A stretch of DNA of 64,000 nucleotides from an uncultured Planctomycetaceae bacterium (lineage in GTDB: Bacteria; Planctomycetota; Planctomycetia; Planctomycetales; Planctomycetaceae). The notes under the pieces are model-generated. The model had not been told where the DNA came from and searched no databases. It saw nothing but the letters and a program-made list of their open reading frames with translations. Position numbers and translations under genes: made by a program. Below are positions 1-8,613 of the stretch, piece by piece (within the stretch, counting starts at the first letter, position 1; every line of letters starts with the position of its first letter). The DNA lies in contig CAIQIE010000319.1 in NCBI GenBank assembly GCA_903871805.1, positions 1 to 64,000 on the forward strand. Reading direction: 5' to 3'.

Positions 1-788
1 GCCAGCGCCAAATCCATGTTATCGCCGCCGACAAGCAGATGGTTTCCCGTCGCCACACGGTTCAAAGTCAATTCGCCCTGCTCTTCAGCCGCCTCCACCA
101 GTGTCAGATCAGTGGTACCACCACCCACATCGCAGATCAGCATTCGGTCGCCAACCCGGAGGATCTTTCGCCACCGCTCGCCCACAGTTGCCAGCCATGC
201 ATACGTCGCGGCCTGTGGCTCCTCGAGTAACCGAAACGACTCCGGAAATCCAGCGGCCAGTGCGGCTTCCCGAGTCAACTCGCGAGCCGCAGCATCAAAC
301 GATGCCGGTACCGTCAAGACGATGGACTGGTCTGCAAACATATCCTCAGGAAAGGCCTGGTGCCATGCCGCGATCAAATGTTCGAGGTATCTCTGAGAAA
401 CCGAAACGGGAGAAATCTTCGGAACCGAAGCCGGGGCCTGCCACGGCAAAATCGGCTGACGTCGATCTACCCGACTGTGGCATAACCAGGACTTCGCCGC
501 CGCAACAGTACGATCTGGTGCCTCAGCCGAAAGCGATCGAGCGACAGCACCAACAGCAATCGACGCCTCTGCATTCCATGGTACGCCAAACGCACCGGCT
601 GATATCTCCGTGTCTGACGCCAGATACAGAAATGATGGAAGAACCGATCGCGATTCGACAGTATGCGGCGCCGTGAGCTGTGGAATCGGCAGCACTTTTA
701 CTTCTGCCCGTTCCTGTCTCAGCGATGCATACGCCAAAACGCTGTTGGTCGTGCCCAGATCGATGCCAATCACAAATGCTGCAGCCAT
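1..788 (-). CDS. Hsp70-family protein (DnaK-like), 3' part missing
   Basis: This is an ATP-dependent chaperone-like protein; only the first 262 codons of the ATPase domain lie in the window and the frame runs open off the left edge. The start is ATG at 788. The N-terminus carries the Hsp70 phosphate-1 motif (IGIDLGTTNS, residues 7-16). A second nucleotide-binding motif (DVGGGTTDLTL) lies near residue 220. Between them is the usual actin-fold sequence with EEPQAATYAW, matching the Hsp70 'EPTAAAL' segment. The text differs from housekeeping DnaK (for example WLCHSR where DnaK has KRLIGR-like sequence), so it is probably one of the divergent Hsp70 paralogues common in planctomycetes rather than dnaK itself. 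The downstream partner cannot be seen. Confidence 0.9.
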   Translation of the reverse strand, partial: MAAAFVIGIDLGTTNSVLAYASLRQERAEVKVLPIPQLTAPHTVESRSVLPSFLYLASDTEISAGAFGVPWNAEASIAVGAVARSLSAEAPDRTVAAAKSWLCHSRVDRRQPILPWQAPASVPKISPVSVSQRYLEHLIAAWHQAFPEDMFADQSIVLTVPASFDAAARELTREAALAAGFPESFRLLEEPQAATYAWLATVGERWRKILRVGDRMLICDVGGGTTDLTLVEAAEEQGELTLNRVATGNHLLVGGDNMDLAL

Positions 789-863
789 GATTTCCCGTCA
801 GGAAGGCAAAACGAAATATCAGAGATGCTGGCAGTTTCAATCCAGCCACCAGTCACAAGGAAC

Positions 864-1610
864 TCAGTGATCGTCACCACGGACCGGAACACCAGGTGCC
901 GGAGAATCAGCGATCCTCTGCATTCCCAGGCGAAAAATCACCCAGACAGCCGTCCAGCATTCCCGCAGATTGATTTTAGTCGTCCCGTAACGACGGTCCT
1001 CAAAAAAGAACGGAATTTCAAGCATTCTGCCACCGACTCGCCGACAGCGGAACAGAATTTCCTCCTGGATGGCATAACCAGTCGCCAGAACTTTCGTCCA
1101 GTCCGCCTTTTGCAGCAGCGACACCCTGTAACAGCGAAAACTGCCACTGTTGTCCTTCGTTTTCAACCCCAGCAACCGTCGGGCCCAGAAGTTGATCAGC
1201 CAACTCATCAGCTTTCGCCGCAAGGTCCAGCCCATCACGCCACCACCTCGCACATAACGAGATGCAATCGAGACATCGCAGGTCTGAACAGCCTCGAACA
1301 GCATTGGCACATACTTCGGCGGATGACTGAAATCAGCGTCCATGTTCAGCAGATAGTCAAACCCCTGATCTATGGCATACCGAAACCCGGCGATCGTCGC
1401 GGTCCCCAAACCCTGTTTCTGAGGTCGATGCAGCAGATGCACGGAGGGATAAATCATCCGCAACTGTTCAACAATCTGTCCGGTTCCGTCGGGCGAGTTA
1501 TCGTCAATCACGACAATCGACGCCTGGGGCATCAAAGACAGCAGCTGAGGAATCAACTCCTTCACATTGTCTCGCTCGTTGTACGTGCAGAGCATGATCA
1601 GTGTTTTCAA
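864..1610 (-). CDS. Polyprenol-phosphate mannosyltransferase-like glycosyltransferase (GT2)
   Basis: The 248-residue protein is a GT-A fold family 2 glycosyltransferase close to dolichol/polyprenol-phosphate mannose synthase (DPM1). Visible motifs are the N-terminal CTYNERDN nucleotide-binding start, DDNSPDGTG near residue 37, the metal-binding DADFSHPP near residue 91, and the SRYVRGGGV acceptor-side motif followed by the RRKLMSWLINFWAR segment. There is no C-terminal membrane domain, so it fits the short soluble DPM1 type that transfers a hexose from a nucleotide sugar to a polyprenyl phosphate on the cytoplasmic face. Its ATG overlaps the stop of the upstream methyltransferase by 4 bp, implying translational coupling. 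The sugar specificity cannot be read from the sequence. Confidence 0.88.
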   Translation of the reverse strand: MKTLIMLCTYNERDNVKELIPQLLSLMPQASIVVIDDNSPDGTGQIVEQLRMIYPSVHLLHRPQKQGLGTATIAGFRYAIDQGFDYLLNMDADFSHPPKYVPMLFEAVQTCDVSIASRYVRGGGVMGWTLRRKLMSWLINFWARRLLGLKTKDNSGSFRCYRVSLLQKADWTKVLATGYAIQEEILFRCRRVGGRMLEIPFFFEDRRYGTTKINLRECWTAVWVIFRLGMQRIADSPAPGVPVRGDDH

Positions 1611-2887
1611 GACTGCACCTCCGGTGAACCCGCCGCCGTTCCAAAATCACTTCCCGCGGCGTTCAAACCAGAATTCTCCGGACGGTCCTTCAGCAATCCC
1701 AGTTCCGACAGTCGACGCTCCAGTGTCAATGCCGGCAGATTCAGGGTCCTGCGAAACCCCACCAGCTCCAGCAAACTGGATTGCTCCGACAAGCGACGGT
1801 CCTCCTTACCGGCCGGCCTGCGTACACAGCGAAGCAGAAGGTTCTTCGGTGTATGCTCCATGTCGATAAATTCCAGGACCTGTGACTGATACCCGACCGC
1901 CGCCATCAACGAGGCCCGCATCGAATCCGTCGCCAGCGTACAAAACCGCTCTCGGGTGATCCCATAAGACGTCAACGGCGATAACGGACTGCCCTGCAGC
2001 AGCTGATTCATTTCGTGCTGGCAGCATGGCACCGCCAGAATCACTGTCGCCCCCCACTGCACAGACTGCGCCAATGCGTCGTCGGTCGCAGTGTCACAGG
2101 CATGAAGAGAAATCACCAGATCGGGACTCACCTCCGGACAAAATCCCGAAATCTCCCCGGTCTGAAACGACAACCCGTCCAGCTTCAGTTCTTCTCGAAT
2201 CTGATTGCACGTGGCCACCACGTCCTCACGGCGATCCAACCCCAGAATCTGACAGGGACGCTGCAGCACCTGCGTCAGAAGATAGTGCGTGGCAAATGTC
2301 AGATAGCTTTTTCCGCACCCAAAGTCGATCACCTGAATCGGCCTGTCGTGCGGCAACACACTGACGATATCCTGAATGAACTCCAGAAACCGATTGATCT
2401 GACGAAACTTTCGAAACTGAGTTGCACGCACAGTCCCGTCCGGACTCATGACGCCCGTATGAATCAGAAACGGACAGGGAATTCCATCCGGAATCAGATA
2501 ATTTCGCTTCGCATTGTGGGATTCCGGTACAGGGTCCGCTGGCCGTGCCACCGATTTTCGGCGCAATGCCCAGTGTCCGTTCTTTGAGAGATTCCCCTCA
2601 ATCTGCCCATCCGACGCCTCAAGACGCACGTTACGAAAGTCCCCTTCCAGTAACCTGCGGCACTCCGACAGCAACTCGTCGGCCGTTCGATTACAATGAA
2701 ACTCCTGTGTCTTTGTTCGGGATGCAAACTGATAGACGACGACGCCCCGAATCTCCACAGGCCGGACGTCCACGCGGATTATCGGGTTCGACGGAGCCGC
2801 CTGGCCACTAAAAACCGCTTTTCGCAGGCTTCCGGATCTGACGGAACCCCTCAGAAATTGATATAATTCTTCGCCCTGATCGCTCAT
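1607..2887 (-). CDS. SAM-dependent methyltransferase (Methyltransf_32-like)
   Basis: This 426-residue protein has a central Rossmann methyltransferase domain. Motif I is VIDFGCGKSYLT near residue 188, followed by the acidic LGLDRRED strand and by DLVISLHACDTATDDAL. The AVPCCQHEMN motif is typical of the Methyltransf_32 / GSTCD-like group, whose members are predicted to modify RNA or other macromolecules. The first 170 residues form a separate domain without a familiar motif. The gene overlaps the downstream glycosyltransferase by 4 bp. The methyl acceptor is unknown. Confidence 0.85.
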   Translation of the reverse strand: MSDQGEELYQFLRGSVRSGSLRKAVFSGQAAPSNPIIRVDVRPVEIRGVVVYQFASRTKTQEFHCNRTADELLSECRRLLEGDFRNVRLEASDGQIEGNLSKNGHWALRRKSVARPADPVPESHNAKRNYLIPDGIPCPFLIHTGVMSPDGTVRATQFRKFRQINRFLEFIQDIVSVLPHDRPIQVIDFGCGKSYLTFATHYLLTQVLQRPCQILGLDRREDVVATCNQIREELKLDGLSFQTGEISGFCPEVSPDLVISLHACDTATDDALAQSVQWGATVILAVPCCQHEMNQLLQGSPLSPLTSYGITRERFCTLATDSMRASLMAAVGYQSQVLEFIDMEHTPKNLLLRCVRRPAGKEDRRLSEQSSLLELVGFRRTLNLPALTLERRLSELGLLKDRPENSGLNAAGSDFGTAAGSPEVQS

Positions 2888-3008
2888 CGTTCTCAGACAG
2901 TGCCCGGTTCGATACTCTTCTGCCCAGCCAGACGTTGCCGAGCCCCTCTCGGAACCACCACACGCCCCCCGGCAGAAACATCTGCCGTTACAACAGAATT
3001 AGACTCAA

Positions 3009-3188
3009 ATGGCCCTGAATAAGAAACAGCAGAAGCAGATTGATGCCGCAAAGAATAAAATTCTGGGGCTGCAGAAACTCCTGAAGGCAGCTCGGGCCCA
3101 ACCCGATGATCCCCGGGAAATCCCCCTGCTGGAAAAGCAAATCGCAGATCTGAACGCCGAAATCGAAAAGATTCGCAAAGAAGACTGA
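3009..3188 (+). CDS. Small coiled-coil protein (59 aa), planctomycete type
   Basis: A short frame, ATG at 3009 to TGA at 3186-3188, encodes a very charged 59-residue protein. It begins MALNKKQQKQIDAAKNKI and ends in IEKIRKE. Its heptad-like Lys/Glu/Leu pattern predicts an alpha-helical hairpin or coiled coil around a DDPRE turn. I recognise the type as a small conserved hypothetical of planctomycetes; no function is assigned. It ends 8 bp before the Tsr3/DTW-like gene on the same strand, so the two are likely co-transcribed. No clear Shine-Dalgarno is visible upstream. Confidence 0.75.
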   Translation: MALNKKQQKQIDAAKNKILGLQKLLKAARAQPDDPREIPLLEKQIADLNAEIEKIRKED

Positions 3189-3196
3189 CCGTCCGC

Positions 3197-3673
3197 ATGA
3201 CTCAGACCATTCCCACCGACCTTCCATGGCCCAGGACCGTCATCGTCATTCACCCGCGTGAACGACGCAGCAAGTGCTCCGTAGAGCCTCTTCGTGGAAA
3301 TTCAGACTACCTGTTCACAACCTTTCCCAACCCGGTTCCCATTGATCTCAGCAATTACGTGCAACTGGGGATTGGCGGCCCGATCCTGTCTGCCGATGAC
3401 AACGACAAAGGCCTGCTGCTGCTGGATGGCACATGGAAACGTGCGGCTCAGATGCTGCCCTTTTACAGCCACGTTCCCGTCCGCTCTCTGCCACCCGTTC
3501 GCACGGCCTACCCCAGAAAATCAGAGATCTTTGAAGATCCGGAAGACGGCCTGGCCACCATCGAAGCGCTCTTCGCCGCTCTGAAACAACTCAACCGCCC
3601 CACCACAGGTTTGCTCGATCAGTACTACTGGAAGTCCCGCTTTCTGGAACTAAATGGCTGGAACGACCAGTAA
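3197..3673 (+). CDS. Tsr3/DTW-like aminocarboxypropyltransferase homologue
   Basis: The 158-residue protein resembles two related SPOUT-type families that move the 3-amino-3-carboxypropyl group of SAM to RNA: Tsr3 (small-subunit rRNA, archaea and eukaryotes) and DTW/TapT (tRNA uridine). An N-terminal IHPRERRSKCS segment matches the Tsr3 start. LLLLDGTWKRA near residue 75 is the SAM-binding D-x-(T/S)-W core, closer to DTW. The end, GLATIEALFAAL then YYWKSRFLELN, is closest to Tsr3 (KWG..FLELN). It lies 8 bp after a small coiled-coil gene. The family placement is firm, but the RNA substrate is not known. Confidence 0.72.
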   Translation: MTQTIPTDLPWPRTVIVIHPRERRSKCSVEPLRGNSDYLFTTFPNPVPIDLSNYVQLGIGGPILSADDNDKGLLLLDGTWKRAAQMLPFYSHVPVRSLPPVRTAYPRKSEIFEDPEDGLATIEALFAALKQLNRPTTGLLDQYYWKSRFLELNGWNDQ

Positions 3674-3834
3674 CAACGAATTCTCCACCATGCTGACTGC
3701 AGCCGCCTTGATGAGATCTGCGGACACCCCTGGCAACAGGATGCCGTTACGATACTCGGCGGACATCACCGCGCCAGCACACTCCAGCAACTCCCTTGGT
3801 CACCGGACTCCGGAAAACAGTGCGCCGCCGCAAT

Positions 3835-4494
3835 TCAACGCCGCTCGACAGACCAGCCCCTCAGCAATTTTTCGTTCGCCGCACCAAACTCCACAGCACG
3901 CTCCCACTGTTCAGCCGCCAAATGCAGCGACGCACGCTGCGTTCCGGCACGCAGAGTGACCATATTCACCTGGCCCACCCGCGTCTCCAACAGTCGGCAG
4001 GACACTTTCAGCTCGCGAAACGGCAGTGCGGCCGTGCCTTCGGCAGTTGGCTTTTCGAAGCCCCCACCAGTGGACGTTGACGCCGGCTGCTCGTTCACCA
4101 CCGCCCCCTGCGGACGTATCTCAAAATACGCCCACACATCACGCACCTCCACCTCCATGCCTACCCACCGGATCTCGCAGGCTGCATGATCCCGATCCGT
4201 CATCAGAAACCGGGAGGTTACATACTCCTGCAACAACTGCTCTCCATCCGCGGTTGTTTCCAGATTCACTCGCCGCTGATGCAGCCGCGAAAGCTCGTCT
4301 TCAATCACCAGCCCAGGAAGTTTCAGGGCCACTTCAAACCACTGCGACTTTGCATTCCACTCCAGCTCAGCTGACGTAGCGTGAAAAGGATGCCCCGCCA
4401 GCACAACGTCCGCAGGGAACATCAGCACGCAACAGACCGCCATTGCACACCGCCACCCGCGCTGCCCGACGAATCTTAAAAGGAATGCTCTCAT
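3835..4494 (-). CDS. DUF6702-family secreted protein
   Basis: The 219-residue protein starts with a hydrophobic export signal (about residues 17-33, ending VVLAGHPFH). It continues with the HPFHATSAELEWN opening that marks the DUF6702 family in Planctomycetes and Bacteroidetes. The remainder looks all-beta with a Ser/Thr/Gly-rich linker near residue 140. Its ATG overlaps the stop of the M1 peptidase gene by 4 bp, so it is made together with that peptidase. Members of this family often sit next to M1 peptidases; whether they interact is unknown. Confidence 0.78.
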   Translation of the reverse strand: MRAFLLRFVGQRGWRCAMAVCCVLMFPADVVLAGHPFHATSAELEWNAKSQWFEVALKLPGLVIEDELSRLHQRRVNLETTADGEQLLQEYVTSRFLMTDRDHAACEIRWVGMEVEVRDVWAYFEIRPQGAVVNEQPASTSTGGGFEKPTAEGTAALPFRELKVSCRLLETRVGQVNMVTLRAGTQRASLHLAAEQWERAVEFGAANEKLLRGWSVERR

Positions 4495-6878
4495 GGCTGC
4501 GCCGCCCCTTCCGGCTTCTTCTCTTCTTCCTTGCGGCCAAGACCGGCTTTCTGCATCGCATTCTGATCCTTCTGATCCCGGAACACCCGAAAACGACTCT
4601 TCTGAATCTGAGGCGGAAAGTAGTTGTTGGATCGATCCCCATCCGCCGTTTCCAGATGCGGATCCAGCTCGACAGAAACGATCGGCTTATCACTGATCAC
4701 CAGTTTCGTGACCGCTACCGAATCCCGGACCCACAGTTCGGCCGGAAGCCGCAACTCGACTGATGTGCCGTCGTCATGCGTCAACTTCAGGATCACAGGC
4801 ATGACCAGCCCACCAATATTCTTCAGGTCCAGGATGTAAAAATGTGATTTGACCGCCAGCAACTCACGCTCGGGGGCAGACATTTCTGACAACAGCTTTT
4901 CGAAGTTCTTTTTGTCCTCTTCTGAAACCTGCAGGTCGTCAAACGAATTGTAGAAGTCTTTCAGCTTTGGGATCGCATCCACCAGCTTGGCCAGCGGCTT
5001 GTTGCGCTGCATCGACAGCGTCTCCGGCTGCTTTTGACGCTCTTCCCGTTTCGCCTGAGCCTCGCGCGTTGGTTCACCGTCAGAAATCGTGTATTCCCGA
5101 ACTCCGGTCAGTGCGATGTCCACATGATCGGTGGTGTAAAACCATCCATGCCAGAACCAGTCGAGATCCACGCCGCTGGCATCTTCCATGGTGCGAAAGA
5201 AATCTGCCGGGTATGGCCTGCGAAACTTCCAGCGCCGCGAATACTCTTTGAAGGCAAAGTCAAACAGTTCCCGCCCCAGCACAGTTTCCCGGAGCACATT
5301 CAAAGCCGTCGCCGGCTTGGCGTAGGCATTATTCCCCATCTGCAGGATCGATTCACTGTTGGTCATAATCGGCACCTGCTCGGTGCTCTTCATGTAAGCC
5401 ACAATGTCTTTGGGCTCGCCGCGAATCGCCGGATAGGTCTCTTCCCACTCCACTTCTGCCAGATACTGCAGAAACGTATTCAGCCCCTCGTCCATCCACA
5501 TCCACTGACGCTCGTCACTGTTCACGATCATCGGGAAGTAGTTGTGACCCACCTCGTGAATAATGACCGTGATCAGCCCATACTTGGTGCGTGCGGAATA
5601 CGTTCCATCCTTTTCCGGACGTGGCCCGTTGAAACAAATCATCGGGTACTCCATACCGCCCACGGGCCCATTCACCGAAATGGCGATTGGGTACGGGTAA
5701 TTGAAGGTGTACTTTGAGTACACATTCAGCGTGTGCACAATCGCGCGAGTCGAATACAGGCTCCACAGCGGCTCGCCCTCATTCGGGTAAAAGGACATGC
5801 ATAGCACCCGATTTCCGCCCACATCATGCCCCAGCGCATCCCAGATAAACTTGCGGGATGAGGCGAAGGCAAAGTCTCGAACGTTGTCCGCCTTAAAAAT
5901 CCAGGTCTTCTTTCCTTCAGTCCCGGCCGCCTGATTCTGCTTCGCTTCTTCCGGAGTCACAATAAACACAGGCTCAGTCGCCGTCTTTGCCTGCTCCAAC
6001 CGCTGCTGCTGCACCTCCGTTAGCACCTCAGCAGGATTCTGCAGGACGCCCGTTGAAGCGACGATGTGATCGTCCGGCACAGTGATTCGCACGGTGTAGT
6101 CACCGAATTCCAACGCGAACTCGCCCTGTCCGAGATATTCCTTGTGCTGCCAGCCCGTCACGTCCGAGTAGGCACACAGCCGGGGAAACCACTGAGCAAT
6201 CTCGTACAGATAGTTTCCATCCTCATCGAAGTATTCAAATCCCGTTCGCCCGGGAAGCACGCGACCATTGTTGATGTTCCATGACCACGCGACAACAAAT
6301 CTCAATGCCTGCCCCGGCTTCAGCTCCTGAGCCAGGTCCACTCGCATTCCTGTACGTACCACAGAGAATTTCAGCGCCGCGTTCGTCTCCGCGTCCAGCA
6401 CTTCTGAAACCAGCATTTCCCCCGAAAACTTTTCGGCCGTCAAAATAGAATCGAGGCCCTTCAGCGAAATTCCCCCATCCAGTACCGGTGCCTCTGTCGA
6501 TAACGCCCGGCCAGATTGCGGACTACGAATGTTGCCATCCAGCTGCAGCCAGAGATAGGACAGCGTATCCGGCGAGTTATTCAGGTAGGTGATCGTCTCG
6601 CGCCCCGTGAGCCTTTGCTTCGTGTCATCCAGCTCCACATCAATGTGATAATCTACCTTTTGCTGCCAGTACCGGTGCCCGGGAGCCCCCGAGGCCGTGC
6701 GGTAGTCATTTGGCGTCGGCAGGATCTCTTCCAGCTGCCGAAATCGATCCGCCTGCCGGTATTTGCTGTTGGTCACAGCCTGGGCCAGCAAGGGCGTTGC
6801 CGCCTGAAGCAACACGACTGACAGTAGCATGCGGCACAACAACCGCATGGAGAGAAAACGCGCTATGGAATCGTTCAC
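4491..6878 (-). CDS. Secreted M1-family zinc metallopeptidase
   Basis: This is an aminopeptidase-N-like metalloenzyme. The GAMEN-equivalent substrate motif reads GGMEYP near residue 403. The zinc site HEVGH is at about residues 441-445, and the third ligand lies in the WMDEGLNTF segment about 18 residues later. I chose GTG at 6878 because a GAGG lies 7 nt upstream and the next 34 residues form a signal peptide ending LLAQA; an ATG at 6848 inside the signal is the alternative. The product is 795 residues with a charged Lys/Glu tail. The DUF6702 gene overlaps its stop by 4 bp. It probably acts in the periplasm or at the surface. Confidence 0.92.
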   Translation of the reverse strand: MNDSIARFLSMRLLCRMLLSVVLLQAATPLLAQAVTNSKYRQADRFRQLEEILPTPNDYRTASGAPGHRYWQQKVDYHIDVELDDTKQRLTGRETITYLNNSPDTLSYLWLQLDGNIRSPQSGRALSTEAPVLDGGISLKGLDSILTAEKFSGEMLVSEVLDAETNAALKFSVVRTGMRVDLAQELKPGQALRFVVAWSWNINNGRVLPGRTGFEYFDEDGNYLYEIAQWFPRLCAYSDVTGWQHKEYLGQGEFALEFGDYTVRITVPDDHIVASTGVLQNPAEVLTEVQQQRLEQAKTATEPVFIVTPEEAKQNQAAGTEGKKTWIFKADNVRDFAFASSRKFIWDALGHDVGGNRVLCMSFYPNEGEPLWSLYSTRAIVHTLNVYSKYTFNYPYPIAISVNGPVGGMEYPMICFNGPRPEKDGTYSARTKYGLITVIIHEVGHNYFPMIVNSDERQWMWMDEGLNTFLQYLAEVEWEETYPAIRGEPKDIVAYMKSTEQVPIMTNSESILQMGNNAYAKPATALNVLRETVLGRELFDFAFKEYSRRWKFRRPYPADFFRTMEDASGVDLDWFWHGWFYTTDHVDIALTGVREYTISDGEPTREAQAKREERQKQPETLSMQRNKPLAKLVDAIPKLKDFYNSFDDLQVSEEDKKNFEKLLSEMSAPERELLAVKSHFYILDLKNIGGLVMPVILKLTHDDGTSVELRLPAELWVRDSVAVTKLVISDKPIVSVELDPHLETADGDRSNNYFPPQIQKSRFRVFRDQKDQNAMQKAGLGRKEEEKKPEGAAQP

Positions 6879-7283
6879 ACGAAAACCTCGGAGCACTGCC
6901 GCTAAGACAGCACCAAAACAATGACCGTGAAATGAAATGTCCGGTGGATTACCCGCAAAATATCCGGATTTCCCCCCGGAGCAAGAAGGAACCAGGAATT
7001 TCAGGGACGCCGCCGCCGGATGCCTCGCCCCTGCAGTGACGCACAGCCCGCCCCTTGCGTTAAAACACCTGCGCCACACACGAAAACGTTGCGAAAAAGC
7101 AACGCAGCGTACCGCGGAAGTCGCATTGCCGCTGGCGGTCTAATAGAAGCGGCAGGGCGCGAGCCTTCCGGTGCGTCCTATCCGACGCAGACCGACACCG
7201 GACGGCTCGCGCCGTTCCGCTTTTATGTCACGGCCACGTGCCATGCACCTGATTGCGTAAAGCCCACGCATCACGGCACGCGT
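6879..7283. other. Intergenic region with a long palindromic repeat
   Basis: 405 bp lie between the lipid kinase stop and the M1 peptidase start. The only structure seen is the palindrome at 7146-7223 and a copy of the GGTGCCATGCACC-type repeat core near 7238-7252. No convincing gene is present; the frames here have no recognisable protein. Confidence 0.7.
7146..7223. repeat. REP-like palindrome with nested inner stem
   Basis: Two 28-bp arms (7146-7173 and 7196-7223) are inverted copies with 4 mismatches, built around GGCGCGAGCC and CCGGTG. Inside them a second perfect 6-bp stem, TGCGTC/GACGCA (7172-7177 and 7184-7189), closes on a 6-base loop. A TTTT follows the right arm. This looks like an intergenic REP-type element of planctomycete genomes; it could also stop transcription. 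Confidence 0.7.
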
Positions 7284-8177
7284 TCAGGCAAACACCGTCA
7301 AGGCCGCAGGAAGCACTTCCAGGTGAAATTCCTGACAGGCCTCCGTCGTTAAGTCGCCATCAAGGTTCACATACACGGGCTGTGCAGAACGAACGATCAT
7401 CCGACTCACCTGATGATATTCCACAAACGGTAGTTCCAGATGTGAACCGGTTTTCACAAGTTGAAACATCTTTAACAGCTGAAAACGCCCGGCGTCTCGA
7501 ACAAAAATCAGATCCATCAGCCCGTCCCGAGTCGATGCACGGGGTGCGATCTTCAAAGCACCTCCCGCCTGAATTGTGTTGCAGGCAATGATCAGAAAAT
7601 ATCTGTCTTCGTACGCTTGATCAGGAAGCTCCACACGAAAAGGTTGCCGCCTGCCAAAAAAAATCTCGATGATTGCAGCCAGAGAATAGCGGGCAGGGCC
7701 CAACCACCGCATCGTCTCCGCACGCCGCGCAATGTTCATTCCACCTGCCCAGCCAGCGATGTTTATGCAGCAGGTACTTCGCTCGCCAGTCTGAACCCGG
7801 AGCAAGTCGAGGGGCTGCGTCCTTCTCTGCAGGATGCATTCGATTGCTTTTGCAATGTTCTGAATCCCCAGTTGATGATGAATCGCATTGCCCGTTCCTC
7901 CGGCAAAGAAGGCCAGCGGAAGGCGGCTTCGTTCTGACTGCTGCATGCATCCGTTAATCAGATTATGGACCGTTCCGTCACCTCCAATCACTCCAAGCCC
8001 CATATAGTCCGCGGGAGAAATCGCTTTCACCAATTCTGCGGCCTGTTCGGCGTATTCGGTAACGACCACCTGTACAGAAATGCCACTGGCTTCCAGTCGT
8101 GCAACCACGAAATCCGAGAGATCCCGACCTCGCTTTTTCCCACTGAACGGATTCGCTATCAACAGAAACGGGCTCAT
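7284..8177 (-). CDS. Diacylglycerol/lipid kinase family protein (YegS/BmrU type)
   Basis: The 297-residue protein is a DAGK-catalytic-domain lipid kinase. It opens with the FLLIANPFSGKKRG glycine-rich start, has the nucleotide-binding GVIGGDGTVHNLING motif near residues 62-76, and a GGTGNA motif near residue 93. The C-terminal half is the beta-sandwich domain with the NLDGDL motif typical of the family. Family members phosphorylate diacylglycerol, phosphatidylglycerol or sphingoid lipids at the cytoplasmic membrane; the exact lipid cannot be told. The gene stands alone, with repeat-containing gaps on both sides. Confidence 0.9.
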   Translation of the reverse strand: MSPFLLIANPFSGKKRGRDLSDFVVARLEASGISVQVVVTEYAEQAAELVKAISPADYMGLGVIGGDGTVHNLINGCMQQSERSRLPLAFFAGGTGNAIHHQLGIQNIAKAIECILQRRTQPLDLLRVQTGERSTCCINIAGWAGGMNIARRAETMRWLGPARYSLAAIIEIFFGRRQPFRVELPDQAYEDRYFLIIACNTIQAGGALKIAPRASTRDGLMDLIFVRDAGRFQLLKMFQLVKTGSHLELPFVEYHQVSRMIVRSAQPVYVNLDGDLTTEACQEFHLEVLPAALTVFA

Positions 8178-8323
8178 GGCAGGAACCCCCGCATTGAGAG
8201 GGTGACGCTGAACAGGGACATTCGGACCAATCCCGCAACGGAATGCCTACGGAGTTCGCAAGGACGACACGCAGAACAACGTCTCCCGCCAGACTCCCGA
8301 CGCCATTTCCCCCGGATCTGAAA

Positions 8324-8359
8324 AGGCGGGCAGTCTGGTGCAGGCGGGCAGTCTGGTGC
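8324..8359. repeat. 18-bp tandem duplication
   Basis: Two exact, adjacent copies of AGGCGGGCAGTCTGGTGC (8324-8341 and 8342-8359). The second runs into the GGTGCCATGCACC repeat. Confidence 0.9.
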
Positions 8360-8384
8360 CATGCACCCAAACTCACAAGTGATT
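8353..8384. repeat. Dispersed intergenic repeat, GGTGCCATGCACC family
   Basis: A palindromic core GGTGCCATGCACC is followed by AAACTCACAAGTGATT. Almost the same text (core, AAACTATAAGTGATT) occurs at 19842-19872, and a core-only copy lies at 7238-7252. All three lie outside genes, which fits a dispersed REP-like repeat. Confidence 0.65.
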
Positions 8385-8613
8385 GCTGTTATTCACTTTA
8401 TGTTCAGCACTTCCGCAGGTCTTGCCGCTCGGCAATACCTGCCGCGATCGCAAAGTGAACAGGAGCCACGCACCTGCCAATGTGCATTTTTGATGGATTC
8501 CGGTGGAAGCGCGGTGCTTGCCACCGGCTATTTCCTGCCAGCCCTGCAGGCTGAATCGCACAGTGCGTTGTCGTCAAAATGCTCAACACAGGGGCGAGGC
8601 ACCTGTGACCCAA

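Larger units (their letters stand above)
8178..8613. other. Intergenic region with tandem and dispersed repeats
   Basis: 436 bp without a convincing gene. It holds an 18-bp tandem duplication (8324-8359) running straight into a copy of the dispersed GGTGCCATGCACC repeat (8353-8384). The short frames across it have no signal peptide, domain or ribosome-binding site I can support. Confidence 0.65.

Noticed and set aside
663-1889. Long open frame on the plus strand (408 codons) across the glycosyltransferase and methyltransferase genes
   Set aside because: It is antisense to two well-supported genes, has no domain or signal, and its residue make-up is typical of a shadow frame in high-GC DNA.
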